64,000 nucleotides of DNA from contig CM036617.1 of the NCBI GenBank assembly GCA_020746105.1, positions 38,159,898 to 38,223,897 of the forward strand, in the 5' to 3' direction. Numbering within the stretch: the first letter of the stretch is position 1; every line of letters begins with the position of its first letter. This stretch comes from Trogon surrucura (lineage: Eukaryota > Chordata > Aves > Trogoniformes > Trogonidae). The notes beneath the pieces are model-generated. The model ran no database searches. It was not told the origin of the DNA and saw nothing but the letters and a program-made list of their open reading frames with translations. This document shows positions 48,223-61,312 of this stretch, one piece after another. The translations under genes were made by a program, and so were the position numbers.

Positions 48223-50205
48223 CTGTTCTTATTGTGCTTCCCACACAAACTTCCTTTAGTATTTCAATCAGCTATTCAGTTGTAGGCCCTAGCTGTGGGG
48301 GGGGGGGAGTTGTGGGGGGGTTCGTATTTTGTTTTGTTTTGTTTTTTTTAAAAAAAAACCGGTATATTTAAAAAATTGAATTTTGGAGGAGATTTTTGAT
48401 TCAAATGTCTGTATAGGATTTCCAAAATCATCCAGTCAGGAGAGAATGGAAAGATGATTGCTAACAAAAATAACTAAAACTCATCTTGAAGGTGAACTAG
48501 ATGCATAGAAGATAGGTAGCAGAAAATTGTCCCACGGACTTTATTCCTCCCCACTATTCACTTTTCCCATCTGGTTCCCCAAAGACAGCCTCATGAAGGA
48601 ATAAAGTGGGAAAGCTCCCAGTTCCTGGAACGTGCAAAACTGTCTCATGTATTTGTAGATACCATGAGGCAGAATATAATACATTTAGCATGCTTAATGG
48701 AGTATGCAATCAAGATACTTAAAATCTTTCATGCAGCAAACTGTCTCTAATCAAAAAAAGTTGCATAAATTATTTTCATGATTCAGTTCCATGGGAAAAA
48801 AATGGGATTTTTTTTTATGGCAATTGATTGACCCTTTTCTAGAGTGTCACAAAGAATAGACCACAGGTAAAGAACGTTGTAATGAACAATCAAGAAAGCA
48901 AAAGAAAACAATGAAAGGAAAGAGAGGCAAATGAAAGGAGAGAGAGGCAAAGGTTTGGCAGAGTATAATGATACTTGAGAAATTTAAACATTAAGTATGC
49001 ATAAATGAATAACAAGGATCAAGTACCACAGAGCTTTTTCAATAAGAATAATACTACATACAAATTAGGAAAGAGAAAAGATGGTTAAGAGCAGATGACA
49101 GTTTTATGTCAAAAGAAAGGAAAGCAGTATAATCCAATTACTTTGTATGTAGTGTAACAAAATCAGAAATGCACGTGTTTAATTCAATGTCGGAGTTTTT
49201 TTGAAGAATAGAATGAAAATACATGCGTATCCCAGCATAATTTTCATTATTTTGCATGAGGATAAGAATAATATTAATATTTGACTTGCATCAGGGAAGA
49301 AGTGATGCAACATTAAATATTAACACAAACAGTTTGAAAATAAACTACAGACATGATTTTTAAAAAATAAATAAATCAGTAATACTTGGACAAAATATGT
49401 CTGGGAAAAAAAACACGTTGTAATACTTCTGATAAGAATCACCGTATTTTCTGAAATAACACTTTTCTAATCTTATAGTGTAATATTTGAGACAACACTG
49501 CATATTTAGCTAACTTCTATGTTTAGATAATTAGCTGTCTAGCTCCCTGATTCTATCAGAGCTTTATTTCAGTGGTGCTTCTCATGACAGTCTGTTATTC
49601 AATGCTCTTTGTGAAACTGGGGCTGTGAAGATACAAAGTTTCCAGACGGGTTTCCAAATTTGGCTTTCCTAGTTGATATGATTTGGACTTTGGGATAGGT
49701 TCAGTTTTGTTTGAAAAGAAAGATAAATTAGTTAAAATGCCATAGTCCAGCTTCCATCTGGTGGAAGATACAAGGAAAATGGGGAATAACTTTATACATC
49801 AATAGAAGGAGTTTGTAAAAACCGATGAATGAATTCCTGCTGACACAAAGAAATTTACTCACTATAATAATGAATTCATTTTTTTTATTTCAGTTCCTTT
49901 CAGGAATAAATACCAAGAAAGAAATGAGGAAGTTAAAAAAAAAAAGTGCAATTTGAGTTCAGAGACAAATATGTCTGACATGTTCAGAAAATGGGACTTG
50001 GATAAATATGCAAAAAGTGCTTAATTTTTTTATAGAATTTAATTTCATCATATTGGTCCAAACTAGCTCATTGATTGAAAGTCTAAATCACCCCTATAAA
50101 CATATAGATATAAATTTACTAATAAATCCAAAGAGAAACTGAAAAAAAAAAGGATGATCATATGGCTTATCTTTTTGGTCAAAATATTGAAAAATCTTAT
50201 GATGT
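48223..50205. other. Unique AT-rich DNA with a G-run and a 20-bp tandem duplication
   Basis: G-runs at 48296-48328 (13 or more G, then 7 G) followed by TTTTG repeats. ATGAAAGGAAAGAGAGGCAA at 48911-48930 is repeated at 48931-48950 with one mismatch. No exon supported. Confidence 0.55.
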
Positions 50206-51388
50206 TGTTGTGGTTTGAATCTGGCCGGCCGTCAGATACCCACACAGCCGCTCTCTCACTCGCCTTCACTGCTAGACAGGGGGAGAAAATATTTCCAAGG
50301 GCTCAGGGTTTGAGATAAGGACAGGGAGATCACTCTCATTTACTGTCCCGGGTAAAACAGACTTGATTTTGGGGAAATTAATCACATTTATTAAGAGAAC
50401 AAATCAGAGAGGAGTAATGAGAAGTGAGAAAGAGCAAACAGATCTAAACAAGCAGAACACCTTCCCCCCATCCTTCCCTTCTTCACGGGCTTAACATCAA
50501 TCCCGGTTTCTCCACCTCCTCCCCTGGAGCGGCGCAGGGGGACAGGGAATGGGGGTTACGGTCAGTTCATCCGACGTTGGTTTCACCTCTTCTTCACTCC
50601 GGGGGAGGACTCTTCACTCTTCCCCAGGGCCATTGTGGGGTCCCTCTCATGGGAGACAAGGTTCATGCTCTCTTCTCCAGCATGAGTTGTCCCACGAAGG
50701 GCAATTCATCACAAACTGCCCAACGGGAGACAGCTCACGAGGGGCAGCCCACCCCTCGTGAGTCTGAGGTGCAGTCTTTCAGGGGAAGCTGCTCCAGCGT
50801 GAGTCCCCCGCAGCGTCCCAAAAGTCCCACCAGCCAACCTGCTCCAGCGTGGGCATTCCCTCTTCCAAAGGCTACAGGTTCTGGCAGCGACTTGCTCTGA
50901 TGCGGGCTTCCCACGGGCTACAGTCCCCTTTCAGGCATCCACCCACACGGCGTGGAGTCCTTGGTGGACATCTACACGGTGATCCTCACGGTGGACATCT
51001 ACACTCCACCCATGGGCTGCAGGGGGACAACCTGCTTCACCATGGTCTTCACCACGGACCTGGGGGACTCACTACTCCTGCGGCTGGAGCTCATCCTCCC
51101 CAGCCTCTTTCTTCACTGACCTTCATCTTCACAGATTCTCACTCCTCCATCTCTGTGCCAGCTATTATGGCACAGTTCTTTTTCCCCATTCTTAAATATG
51201 TTTTTCACAGAGGCGTTCCTCTCCTATCACCTTACTGATAGACTCAGCCTTGGCCAGCGGCAGGTCCCTCTTTGTAGCCGGCTGGCATTGGCTCTATCAA
51301 ACCTGGGGGGCTTCTAGCATCTTCTTGCAGAAGCCACCCTGCAGCTCCACCACCCGCTACCGAAATCCGGCCAGGTCAAAGCAATACA
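50206..51388 (-). mobile_element. Solo LTR, complete, with perfect 5-bp TSD (fossil)
   Basis: About 1.18 kb, starting TGTTGTGGTTTGAATC and ending GCAATACA, flanked by GATGT at 50201-50205 and 51389-51393. On the minus strand an AATAAA lies near 50390 followed by an R-U5-like block (CCTTATCTCAAACCCTGAGC), so it is oriented minus. It matches an avian LTR type I recognise (GAGATAAGGACAGGGAGATCAC; TCAGCCTTGGCCAGCGG; GGCATTGGCTCTATC). It is GC-rich, with degenerate internal repeats of the words CTGCTCCAGCGTG and CACGGTGGACATCTACAC. Its frames on both strands are not genes. Relatively well preserved. Confidence 0.88.
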
Positions 51389-51393
51389 GATGT

Positions 51394-53758
51394 AAAGATA
51401 ACATATTGCCTTACTCACCTAAATAAATGAAAGTTGTATGAATAGACTCTAAGAGAAAGTTTATTGAATCCATTTACACATATAATGCAATTGTTTTCCA
51501 ATAAACAGGATACCACATTTTGATTCTTTCTGCTAAAATGACATACTGAGAGTGTGGTCAATTAACAACAGATTTCAGTTGCACAGGACATATCAACATA
51601 TGTTGATTGCAAGAAATATATACTTTTTCTTTCCTATTACATTGGGGTTTTTTTCTTCCTAAAGCTTTCTGTCTGGAGTACAGGCAAACTTTTTGATGGG
51701 TTTTTCTGCACACACCCTAATAAAATAAGATTTCATTAACTCTGTCTTACAATGATGTAACTTCTGTCACTCTAAAAATCTAGAACTAATAGGAATGCAA
51801 ATAAAAATGTTGACCATTACATAGGTACTGTTAAGTTCAATTTGTGAAATTAATGATGTCGGAAATCAAACAGAAAAGAATAGGTGCTAAGTGGACAAAA
51901 TTTTGGCATACTAGTATAGACAAGACTTCAGTTTCATTGCTGGAAAATCATCTGAGAGTACCCATATGTAATATCAAGGTTACAGTGAACAAGGTGAAGA
52001 AGATGAACTGTCTTGTTAAAGAAATAGTATATAAATCAAACAAGGTAGTACAACTACGATTGTATACTGCAGTATTTATATGTCACACTGAGTAGCGTAT
52101 ATAAGGCCGGTTATCATACCAAAGCAAGAAATACAGTAGTTGTGCTTGAAAATGTCAGGTATCAAAGATTTACAAGTGGTTGAAGAAATTGATTCTGTTT
52201 TGATAGACAAAATGCCCTAAATGGAGTTATTTAGATTATGAAATGCAATGATGAAAAATATTCCAATAACTTTTGAATAACGCTGACAATACATCCGTAT
52301 ATAAATATATATACTTATATATATGACACTGAATGTGATGATTTTACTATCTACCAACTCCAGACAACATCACCTCTGCTGCTTTACACTGTTTCAATCT
52401 CAATTCAGCCTTAAAACTTCAGCTACTGATATACATTGGCCCAAAATGAGAAATAATAAATTTAACTGCTGGTCTGTTAGAAGTGTTGCATTTGGATACA
52501 TTTAATTTGATGCTTTTCCTTTCTTGCTTCTATCAGTGTATTTCCTGTGTAGTGATGTCTTATAAGGCAAAGCAGGCAAAGCAGAAAATTAATATATGGA
52601 GTTAATAATTCCTTTAATGTTGTCAACTTTAGAACTTTAGAACTTTATCATAAATAATTTTTATAGAAAAAAAAGATGATGGTATCAGATTAACACAAAA
52701 TATATAATTAACACACAAAACATGTCAGCGTATAAATAATATTTAATTAGATCATATTTTCAGAATAACAGTAGAAATATATCTATCCACATACTATTAC
52801 TATGAAAGTTTGTATTAACATTGAAATCAATCATATTTTGCATAGGAGAATCTGAGATAAAAAAAATGAATTCAAAAGTTTTATTTATGTCTGTAAGTGA
52901 AATTCTTCATTTTCAAAGTAGATCAGTTCATGGAGTGAAAATTGAGGGGTTAAAAAGAATTTTCTTTTGGCTATCTGGTTTAGACAGTTACTAGACCATA
53001 CAGTAAGCTACTGCTCATCTAAAAAGTAGCTGCATAAGTTTTCATTTCCCTTATTCTAATCTCTCTTTAAGACTTTAGATTCCTATAGATCTTTAGTACT
53101 GTGAGATTTCTTATTTAATGTTGAGAATTTTAGAACTTTCTTAGAACAATATGCATAGTTTACAGTGCAATACAACTAAATTATAAATGACTTCTTTTAT
53201 TAGTAAGGGAATAGCAGATGCCTATTTTTTAAAGTTCCATGTATTTTTAACTGTAAAATGAGAAATCCAGCAAATAAAAGGTGGAAAATGAAATGTAGCC
53301 TTTCTTCCATAACAAGAAAATGGAACAAATCCTTGCCCTTCTCATTATTTTTCACTGCTGTGACAGCAAAAGGCTTAGCCAATATCTTGAGGGGTAATAC
53401 AATGCAGAAGGAATCCTTGAAAAGACAGCTGTTGAATCAATCAAAGCCTCACCTCTTGTCACTAATGAGATTATTGTCTAGAATTAGGGGTTTTTTTTTC
53501 TCTTTAAAGGGAAGTAACCCACTCTATTGCAGACACCTCACTCTACCCTCTTAACATATTCATGAGGTAGCTGGGTGAAGCCAAGAGCTGGCATGAACAT
53601 ATTCCTTTGGTCAGTCCTTTCTGGGAATTTAGTACCAGTGAAAATGAAATTTTTCTATCCCTTAGAGATCTTCTGCTGTACTGAAGGAAAAAAGTGTTAA
53701 TTAAATTAGGGTGTGTTTTTGTCTAAAAGCACCTTTAAGCCTCCTTTAGGGATAAGAG
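51394..53758. other. Unique AT-rich DNA, no gene seen
   Basis: Several short frames up to 98 codons without recognisable motifs; small duplications such as GGCAAAGCA twice near 52566 and CTTTAGAA twice near 52628. Nothing supported. Confidence 0.5.
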
Positions 53759-54840
53759 TTATAGAATCACTGTTTGAAAAGGAATGTCTGGAGGCCATCT
53801 TGTCCAACTCCCTGCTCAAGCAGCAACACCTACAGCTGGGTATCCAGGACCGTGTCTAAACACATTTTGAGTATCTCCAAGGTGTGACAGTCTGTAACCT
53901 TCCTGGGTAAACTGTGCCAATGCTCAGTCACACTCACAGGGAAAAAAATGTTTCCTGATATTCAGACAAAACCTCCTGTGTTTCAGCCTGTGCCCATTGC
54001 CTCTTGTGCTGTCACTGAGCACCATTGAAAAGGGCCTGGCTTCCATCTTATTTACACTCTCCCTTCAGGTATTTACATACATTGGTAAGTTTCCTCCCTG
54101 AGCCTTCTCTTCTCCAGGTTAAACACTTCCAGCCCTGCCAGCTTTTCCTCATATGTGAGCTGCTCCAAACCAGTCATCATCTTTGTGGCCTTTCGTTGGA
54201 CTCTCTCCACTATGCCTTTATCTAGTCCTGAGTGCTGGACTCAGGACTCCAAATGTGGGTTGTCCAGGGCTGAGTAAACAGGAAGGATTGCCTCCTACTT
54301 ATTTGTTTGGATGGACGACTCTTGAACTTGGAGGTGGTGATGCTTGAATATTAAGCTGCTTTCTTAGGCTTCTACTTCCTTCCAGGGCCTTATCACATGG
54401 TACTGTTCCAGGCAGACCTTTGAGCAGGCTAAAGTCTCCTCTTCTGAATTTCTGTCTTATGAGCTTGCTCTTCACCCTTCTCCCCTCCCTCAGGTTCTTG
54501 GATTCCACCATCTCCTGGTCACTGAAGCCTAAGTTTCTTCCAGTCTTGACATGTCCAACAAATCCTTCTTTCTTTGTGAGTATGACTTCCAGCAGGCCAC
54601 CTTCTCTCTTTCACTCCTCCATCCCTTGGTTTATCATCAGTGATCTCCAGAAACCTCCTGGACTGCTTATGCTCTGCTCTGCTGTCCTTCCATCAGATGG
54701 TGGGGTAAGTAAATTCCACCATGAGGATCAGGGCCTGTGAACATGATGCTATTTGTGTCTGTGTGTATGAGGTCTCATCTATTTGTTCTTCTGGCCAGCT
54801 GTCCTATAGCAAACAAGCACTTTAATGTCAAATATATTAG
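53759..54840 (-). mobile_element. CR1 LINE with 3' end and endonuclease part, middle missing
   Basis: 53759-54296 is the 3' UTR and ORF2 C-terminal region in minus orientation (ATAGAATCAC tail; AGCCTTCTCTTCTCCAGGTTAAAC). 54297-54840 reads as the ORF2 endonuclease C-terminal region; the minus frame 54511-54299 encodes FRRGDFSLLKGLPGTVPCDK and ALEGSRSLR, close to the family's LLGRIPWDKALEG. The reverse transcriptase between them is absent, so this is an internally deleted old copy. The outer limit near 54840 is approximate. Confidence 0.78.
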
Positions 54841-56166
54841 TCTGCTCTGTTCTACTATAGTGTCTGGAAACAAGTTTCCAGATGTGACTTGACCCACATT
54901 TCTCTTTGAGAAGAGTACCAGTAAACTAAACAAGGAGAGTTGTAGCAATAACTTCAAACTTTAATTAAATGAGTGTTCTGGGTAAGGGAAGAAAAAGGTG
55001 GTCTAAAATCTGCTATTTAAAGAAAAATAGACAACTATTGGAGTATAATTTTCTTCTTGTCAAGTTAGAGTTTTCAGATTATTTAGTTGTTTTTCTGGAT
55101 TTATCTAGGAAAAAAATATAAGACACGAGACTTACAAACTGTTTTCAGAGGTGGAAAGATCATTGCTTTCAGCTCTCAGTCACCACTCAGTTACAAATTT
55201 CCAAAATATAGAAGCAATAGGTGAATTCTTTAAGTCCTAATTAGAATGATCACATGGACTTCTCAGGTACTAACACCTATGTTTAAAATCTGTTGTTTTC
55301 TTATCTGTTACTTTGGAATAAAAATCAGTGAGTATACTTGAGGAGTCTGTAGAGAAATTAAAAGATAGTAAAAGGTGTTAATTGGTGCATGGCGTAGGTG
55401 CTTGAAATCATCCTGGCTACCCCTCTGGAATATTGGAATGCAGTAAAAAATGATTTAACAACTTTATGAGAGACTTTTTCACTTTTGCAAATCCTTTTAT
55501 AGTGAGAAAATAATTTTCTTCCATGTAGCAACTTTTTCCTGGATCCATACCTTTATCTGGTTGCAGTCTGCCGTCATCTATGCCACTTCTATAGAGTAAA
55601 GGATTTTTCCCCTTTATTGCCTAACCCAGAAAGAGGTATCAGTTTTAGAAAAGATTTTCCATAGAAAGAAGACACTTTGGCAGAGGGTACATCTGGATAC
55701 AGTACTGTAACGTAAACTAGTTTAGCTCTTGTTATTGCAATTAATTTCAACTCAATATCCTATGTGAGTGCTTTATTCATGAACATTCCTCCCAGTTCTC
55801 TTCTATTCAGAGAAAAACAGAAGTGAATGAGTAAGTCAAATGAAGATCCTAAACTGACAGACTTAGTCATTGATGCTAACCTTTATGAACCCTATAGACT
55901 CCTTTTTAAATAACAGTTCCTTAAGGAGACGTAAGCCAAAGTTACGATCCCTTTTAGAAGGGACTATTTACTACAGACATTGGAAGAGAGAATTATTTTT
56001 TTCAGTGTTTGGGATTTTCTTGTAAAACAGTATTAGGTTAGAATGACAGAAAAAAATCCACAGTCATCAATTTTATTATCTAATGTGTGAACCTGGATTG
56101 CTAAAGATAGACTTTTAAATATACATTTAGAAAAGAAATTAGTTACTCATCCACTAAACAAGTCAT
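54841..56166. other. Unique AT-rich DNA, no gene seen
   Basis: No exon, RNA gene or known repeat recognised. Confidence 0.5.
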
Positions 56167-56282
56167 CTTGTCATAGAAGGAGGTCAAAGTTAGTTAAGCA
56201 GGACCTGCCTCTCGTGAATCCATGCTGACTGGGCCTGATCACCTGGTTGTCCTGTACATGTGCTGTGGTTCAAGATGACTAC
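56167..56282 (-). mobile_element. Internal CR1 LINE fragment (RT region)
   Basis: GTCATAGAAGGAGGTCAAAG, then CAGGACCTGCCTCTCGTGAA, CCATGCTGACTGGGCCTGAT and CACCTGGTTGTCCTGTACAT are minus-strand CR1 RT text. No tail; both ends are missing. An LTR-like sequence follows directly. Confidence 0.88.
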
Positions 56283-56765
56283 GAAAAAGAACCACACGGT
56301 CTCCAGCTCCAGCTCACTCCTCCCTTCCCCCTCCAATTCCACAGTGATGTGGAGGGAGACAATTCAACTGAAAAGGCTCAAGAGTTTGAGATTAAGGATA
56401 AGGAGTGTAATAATCTACCATTTAAGATGATGGGTAAAGAACCAGAGAGACTTGGGGAGAAAAACATAGATTTAGTTCACCACCACTATTTATGAAGTAG
56501 GATAGTGAGAGGAATACATCAGTAAATATGATCTGATCTTAAATACATTTTGCTCTCCTCCCACCCCTCCCATCTTCCTGGCTACTTTCTTTCCCCCATT
56601 AGTGCAAGGGGTATAGGGGGTGCAGTCCATCTGAGATTTACTCATCATCTGTGGCAGCTCCACCTTGAGAAAGAGGACTCCTCGCAGTCTTTCCTTCCTG
56701 CCTCATGGGCCACCCCACCACCTCTCCTTCCTCACCTATCCCTTCTGAAGAGTTCATAGCCACTC
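56283..56765 (-). mobile_element. Degenerate LTR, related to the 50.2-kb LTR (fossil)
   Basis: CTCAAGAGTTTGAGATTAAGG and ATAAGGAG near 56380 parallel TCAGGGTTTGAGATAAGGAC near 50302; TGCTCTCCTCCCACCCCTCC and GGGGTGCAGTCC further on resemble the GC-rich middle of the same LTR type. Ends and target duplications were not found. Orientation is inferred from the match to the 50.2-kb copy. Confidence 0.45.
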
Positions 56766-59700
56766 AGTGCAGCACTCTAGTTGTGCAAGTCTTCGCACCA
56801 TATTTCTGTGGTGATATAATTTTCTTGCTGCACAATTCCGGCTCTTCCTTTTAGATGCTTAGATGTTTCTTTCAGCGCATTGTTTTTCTCTGGTACTAAG
56901 AATTTATTACAGAAGCTATAAAAAACTGTGATATTAAAACAACATTGTGTATTTTGATAAATTCCTTATGTGTCATTTGTTAAACTTGGAAACATTGTAC
57001 AGTCTGGTTTTGATATCATCTGGATCACTACAGCTCTGCTAATCCCAACAGCAGTTATTTTAGGTTTATCTTATAGAAAGAAATTTATAAACTACAATAA
57101 TTATGATATTTCCTAGTACAGGAACAAAAATAATGAAGAACGAAATTAGTGACAATTATATAATCTCTTGTTTGATGAGATAACTTGATCTATTATTAGC
57201 AAAAAGACAAAATAGGAGTAAGACACAGTACACTAAAGTAATTTAAGAAGAAAAACTGTATATGTATAAATTATAGTTATTGATTTTAAAGTTAATAAGT
57301 GAAATTTTGCACATGATGTGAAACATTTGAGCTGGAGATTATAAGCACAGCATGTTATGAAAACTAGTTAATGAAATTAGGACTCACTTTTATAAATCTC
57401 TGAATATGCATAGTGACACATCATAAAATTAATTACGGTAACCAAATGACTTGACTGATTTCACTCTTAACAGTTTCAATAAATTAGAAGTTCAAAATCT
57501 ACTCATAACAGTGGAGAATAATAAATATACTTTGAGCTCTTGAGAGATATTTCTGAAAGAATATTGCAAGCTGGCTAAATAATGCTGAAAGAGTATAATG
57601 ATCTCACTTTTTACAGAAATTTTAGAAAAAAAAATATCCCGAGAGGAAAAAGAATTACTTGCTGTTATCGTCTGTGCTCTTAACACATTGCCTCATATAC
57701 AGTGTGTTTCTCTGGGGGTGACTTCCTCTTATTTGTGGCAGACTAAAATGGTCCTGCAATTTTTTAGCCACAGTTCTATATGAGGGAAAAAAAGCAATCG
57801 AGTCTTCCTCCCAGCCACACCCACCACATTTAATTTTCTTTTGACCATGGAAACTATCCTTAATGATGCAGAATAGTAGGTGGAGGAGGCAGAGTCCACA
57901 CATCTTCAGTAACTGCTGTCAGAGGATAAAAATAAAAAATAAAAATTTCAGTAACCCATTTTTAAACTTAACAACATTTCTTCCAGAGAGCTTCACTTTT
58001 TACAACAGTCTGAAAACCCCCCTGAGGAGACAGATTGAATGAAGTGTATATTTAGTTGAATGCAGACTGAAGCACTTGCTTTCCCAGTATTTCCCATTGG
58101 TACTGCAAGGACAGAGGAGAAGGAATTAATGAGGCTGTGCACTAAACTTCATGAAGAAATCTAAGAGATTGCAAGGAATGCCATAAAGGTTAGAGATTTA
58201 AGAAATGTGAGAAATTCATCATCAAGCAAGTGTGTAACTTTTACCTGTTTCAGATCAAACTACCTCAAGCTGTTATTTATGTATATAATCACATGCTCTG
58301 CCTGGCATAACAGAATGACATGGATGATAACTATTTGTTTTCTTTTAATAGTTATAATAAGGACAGTGAAAGAAGCTTTTTTCTTTCTTTCAGTAATACC
58401 TTGTATGTTTCTACTTAAGTCTCAAGGCTACTTTAAATTTATCAATGACACTAAAATGTGAGAGATCTCTAATGCCAGTATGCAAAGCCCTCCTAATCAA
58501 TATAGAGGTTTTGATGACACTAAAAAGTAAAATCTTACAGACAGCAAGAACTGGTGGGGCAAGTTGTTCTCTCCCTGACTTTCTGTTACCACAAAATTTT
58601 AGTGCGATGGTGACCAGGCCTCTGGATGGAGGAGGATAAGTTTTGAAAGGACCCTCTGAAATTGTGTTGGAAGGAATCAACATGGAAGAAATGAGCACTG
58701 TGCTGTACGTCATAAAGAAATGAGTAAAAGGCTAGATAACATAATCTGGACTACAGACAAAGAGTCCATCAAGAATCTGTGGGAGGAAGAGGAAATAAAG
58801 GAGAATTTTCAACCAGCAAAGGAGTTTTTACCTAGGTAGTGTGTATCCTAGCACACAATTTATCCTTATTATGACAGTCCATAGGTCATAAAAGTAATTC
58901 CTAGGAGAGGAAAAAAATACATAAACTTGAAGATAAAACACACTCCTAGGTGTGCAAGACTCAATCAGACACGTAATTATTATTGTCAAAGACCTGCAGG
59001 TTCCAGTTTGTCAGTGGTGCAGAAGACACAGTATAGCTAATGGTAGCAACACTGACCCAAGGTTTAATTTTTTTCATAAGATTCAACAGGCTGTTTATAA
59101 ACAAAATGGGAACTTTATGGGAACTGTCTTTAACCTGAAAAGCGATAACTGTTTTCAGCACAATCATTTTCCATGTTCATTTGCAGAAATTTTGTTCAAA
59201 AAAGATGTAGGAGTCCTACCTATGGACAGTAAAGAACAAAGATAATATGGAAATATGCAGAATGCGGCTTCTCTTGAGCTAAACCAGCAAATTCTGAAAG
59301 ACGTATGCTATTGGAGTCTGTAACCATTTCTATTTCTTGTTCTGAACTCTTTATCAAAATGTTTACTCTTTCGTCAGCACTGAAGACATCTTTTCCTCTC
59401 TTTCTCTCCAAATAGAAAATATAAATATTAAGAAATCCCAGGAAAGCTTTAAGGTCTGTTTCTTTAAATTATTCTTTAAAATCTTATGGTGTACCAAATC
59501 TATAGCTGATGCATGCTTTTGCTAAGGTTACTTAAGAATAACTATGATTCGTTCTTTTATTTTAGCTCTTTTTTTCTTTGCCTATATTCTTATGTTTTGC
59601 AAATATATTGAGCTGAGCTAACTTCCACTTATATTTTTAAGCATAACTGGTAGAGGGTCTGCTATTGTGTTTTGGCATGGTCTTTTTTTGTGCTTAGGAA

Positions 59701-60509
59701 ACTGTCATTGCAAATATTCTATATTATGGAAAGATGAGTTCTAAGAATTATTTTCTATGATGAATTCAAAAAAATACACAGCCTCTATGCCACTTTTTCC
59801 AGTCCCATAGAAGACCTATATTCAAAACCCTTATAAAGTTCTAACAGGAACTAAAAATGCAGAGCAATGAGTAATTCCTTGATGTTCTCTGACTTTCTTT
59901 CTTGCTCCCTTTTTCTCATCCTTCCATCAATATTTAAGAAGCATGTAAAAGGACAAAGTCAATAATCAAGTAGAAAGGGTTTCAAATGCAAGTTTCTCCA
60001 TATACTAATTGTATTTTTGTTGTGGGAATTTCTACAAAATGAAATTTTTGACCAACATTGTCAGGAACATAGTTAATCTTTATACTGACTTGAAATCGGA
60101 TTCTTTAATTTCAGCTTCCTCATTTCACTCTGCTTTACTCCATTCTTACTTTATGTTAAATACATATTGTTTATATATTTTAATATTGTATTTTTTAATC
60201 TTTTTCCCCATGATCTTGAAATACTTGTATACATTTCATAGAAATATAGAAAGTTCATGCTAAAATCATTGTACACTGGTGTTCTCAGAATCATAGAAAT
60301 TAAAATAGGAAGAGACACATTAAGATAGGTACAAATTATACTACTAGTAAAGTTGAGATCAGTTTACAAAATCCCACAGTTGCTTCTACCTTCCAGAATA
60401 AATGTCCTACTCAAAAGTATTTCATAAAAAAAGTATGGAAAGTGCATGAGGACCATTTTTTTCCCAAGTTCCTGTGACAGACAATTGGGCACACCTCTTA
60501 AAGAACTAA
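56766..60509. other. Unique AT-rich DNA, no gene seen
   Basis: No exon supported. AGAATCATAGAAATTAAAATAG near 60286 may be a tiny decayed CR1 tail on the minus strand, too short to call. Confidence 0.5.
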
Positions 60510-60640
60510 TGAGGAGAGGAGAGGAGAGGAGAGGAGAGGAGAGGAGAGGAGAGGAGAGGAGAGGAGACGAGACGAGACGAGACGAGACGAGACGAGACGA
60601 GACGAGACGAGACGAGACGAGACGAGACGAGACGAGAGAG
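60510..60640 (+). repeat. GGAGA to GACGA compound pentanucleotide array
   Basis: About 11 copies of GAGGA-type units (60510-60566) pass without a break into about 14 copies of GACGA (60567-60634). The second half holds 14 CpGs spaced 5 bp apart. The frame at 60446-60649 (Arg/Glu/Thr repeats) is a translation of the array. Confidence 0.96.
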
Positions 60641-60813
60641 AAGGCATGAAACTATGCAGGTCAATATCCTTCAACATGAGCCAGTTTGCACTGTTCTCCT
60701 GTATAGTCAGAAGGAACTGAATGTCCTTAAAGTTAAAAGTCCTTCTGAAATTCTTCTTGGTGTAGCATCTATCTGCTGTGCTCTCCGGATTATGTCTGTG
60801 CGAAAAGAGTTTA

Positions 60814-61078
60814 ACATAGAATCATAGAATGTTAGGGATTGGAAGGGACCTCGAAAGATCATCAAGTCCAATCCCCCTGCCAGAGCAGGGACGCCTAGAT
60901 TATGCCACACAGGAACGTGTCCAGGCAGGTCTTGAATGTCTCCGGAGAAGGAGACTCCACAACCTCTCTGGGCAGCCCGTTCCAGTGTTCCGTCACCCTC
61001 ACTGAGAAGAAGTTTCTTCTCGAGTTTAAGCGGAACCTCTTATGTTCCAGTTTCAGCCCATTACCCCTTGTCCTAACA
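60814..61078 (-). mobile_element. CR1 LINE 3' end
   Basis: Minus-strand tail ACATAGAATCATAGAATGTT, 3' UTR GAAGGGACCTCGAAAGATC and the ORF2 C-terminus; the minus frame 61104-60895 encodes [40 protein letters not shown] and [14 protein letters not shown]. Little diverged, so fairly young. 5'-truncated. Confidence 0.95.
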
Positions 61079-61274
61079 TAACCTAGGTTATTCACCTTAG
61101 TCAATACTTAGTCAAGATGTAAAGATTTATTTCTTTTAATCTTCAGCTACAAATCAGTCTGGTTATTTTTTGCTGCTTTCATGTAAATTCCTTACAATTT
61201 CTCACTATCTTTTTGGTAATGTAGTACCCAGAATTGAATACAAGAAGTTTAAAAAGCTTTCAAATAGCTACATT

Positions 61275-61281
61275 ATTATTA

Positions 61282-61312
<31 letters not shown>

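Noticed and set aside
49752-49764. Second CTCF-like core (CCACCAGATGGA, minus strand)
   Set aside because: 11 of 12 positions; about three such matches are expected by chance in the window. A 10/12 match at 30016-30030 was dropped for the same reason.
50549-51238. Overlapping frames of 70-129 codons, His/Gly/Pro rich
   Set aside because: They lie wholly inside a solo LTR; GC-rich sequence with few stops explains them.
60446-60649. Arg/Glu/Thr repeat protein frame
   Set aside because: Translation of the GGAGA/GACGA array, with no support outside the repeat.
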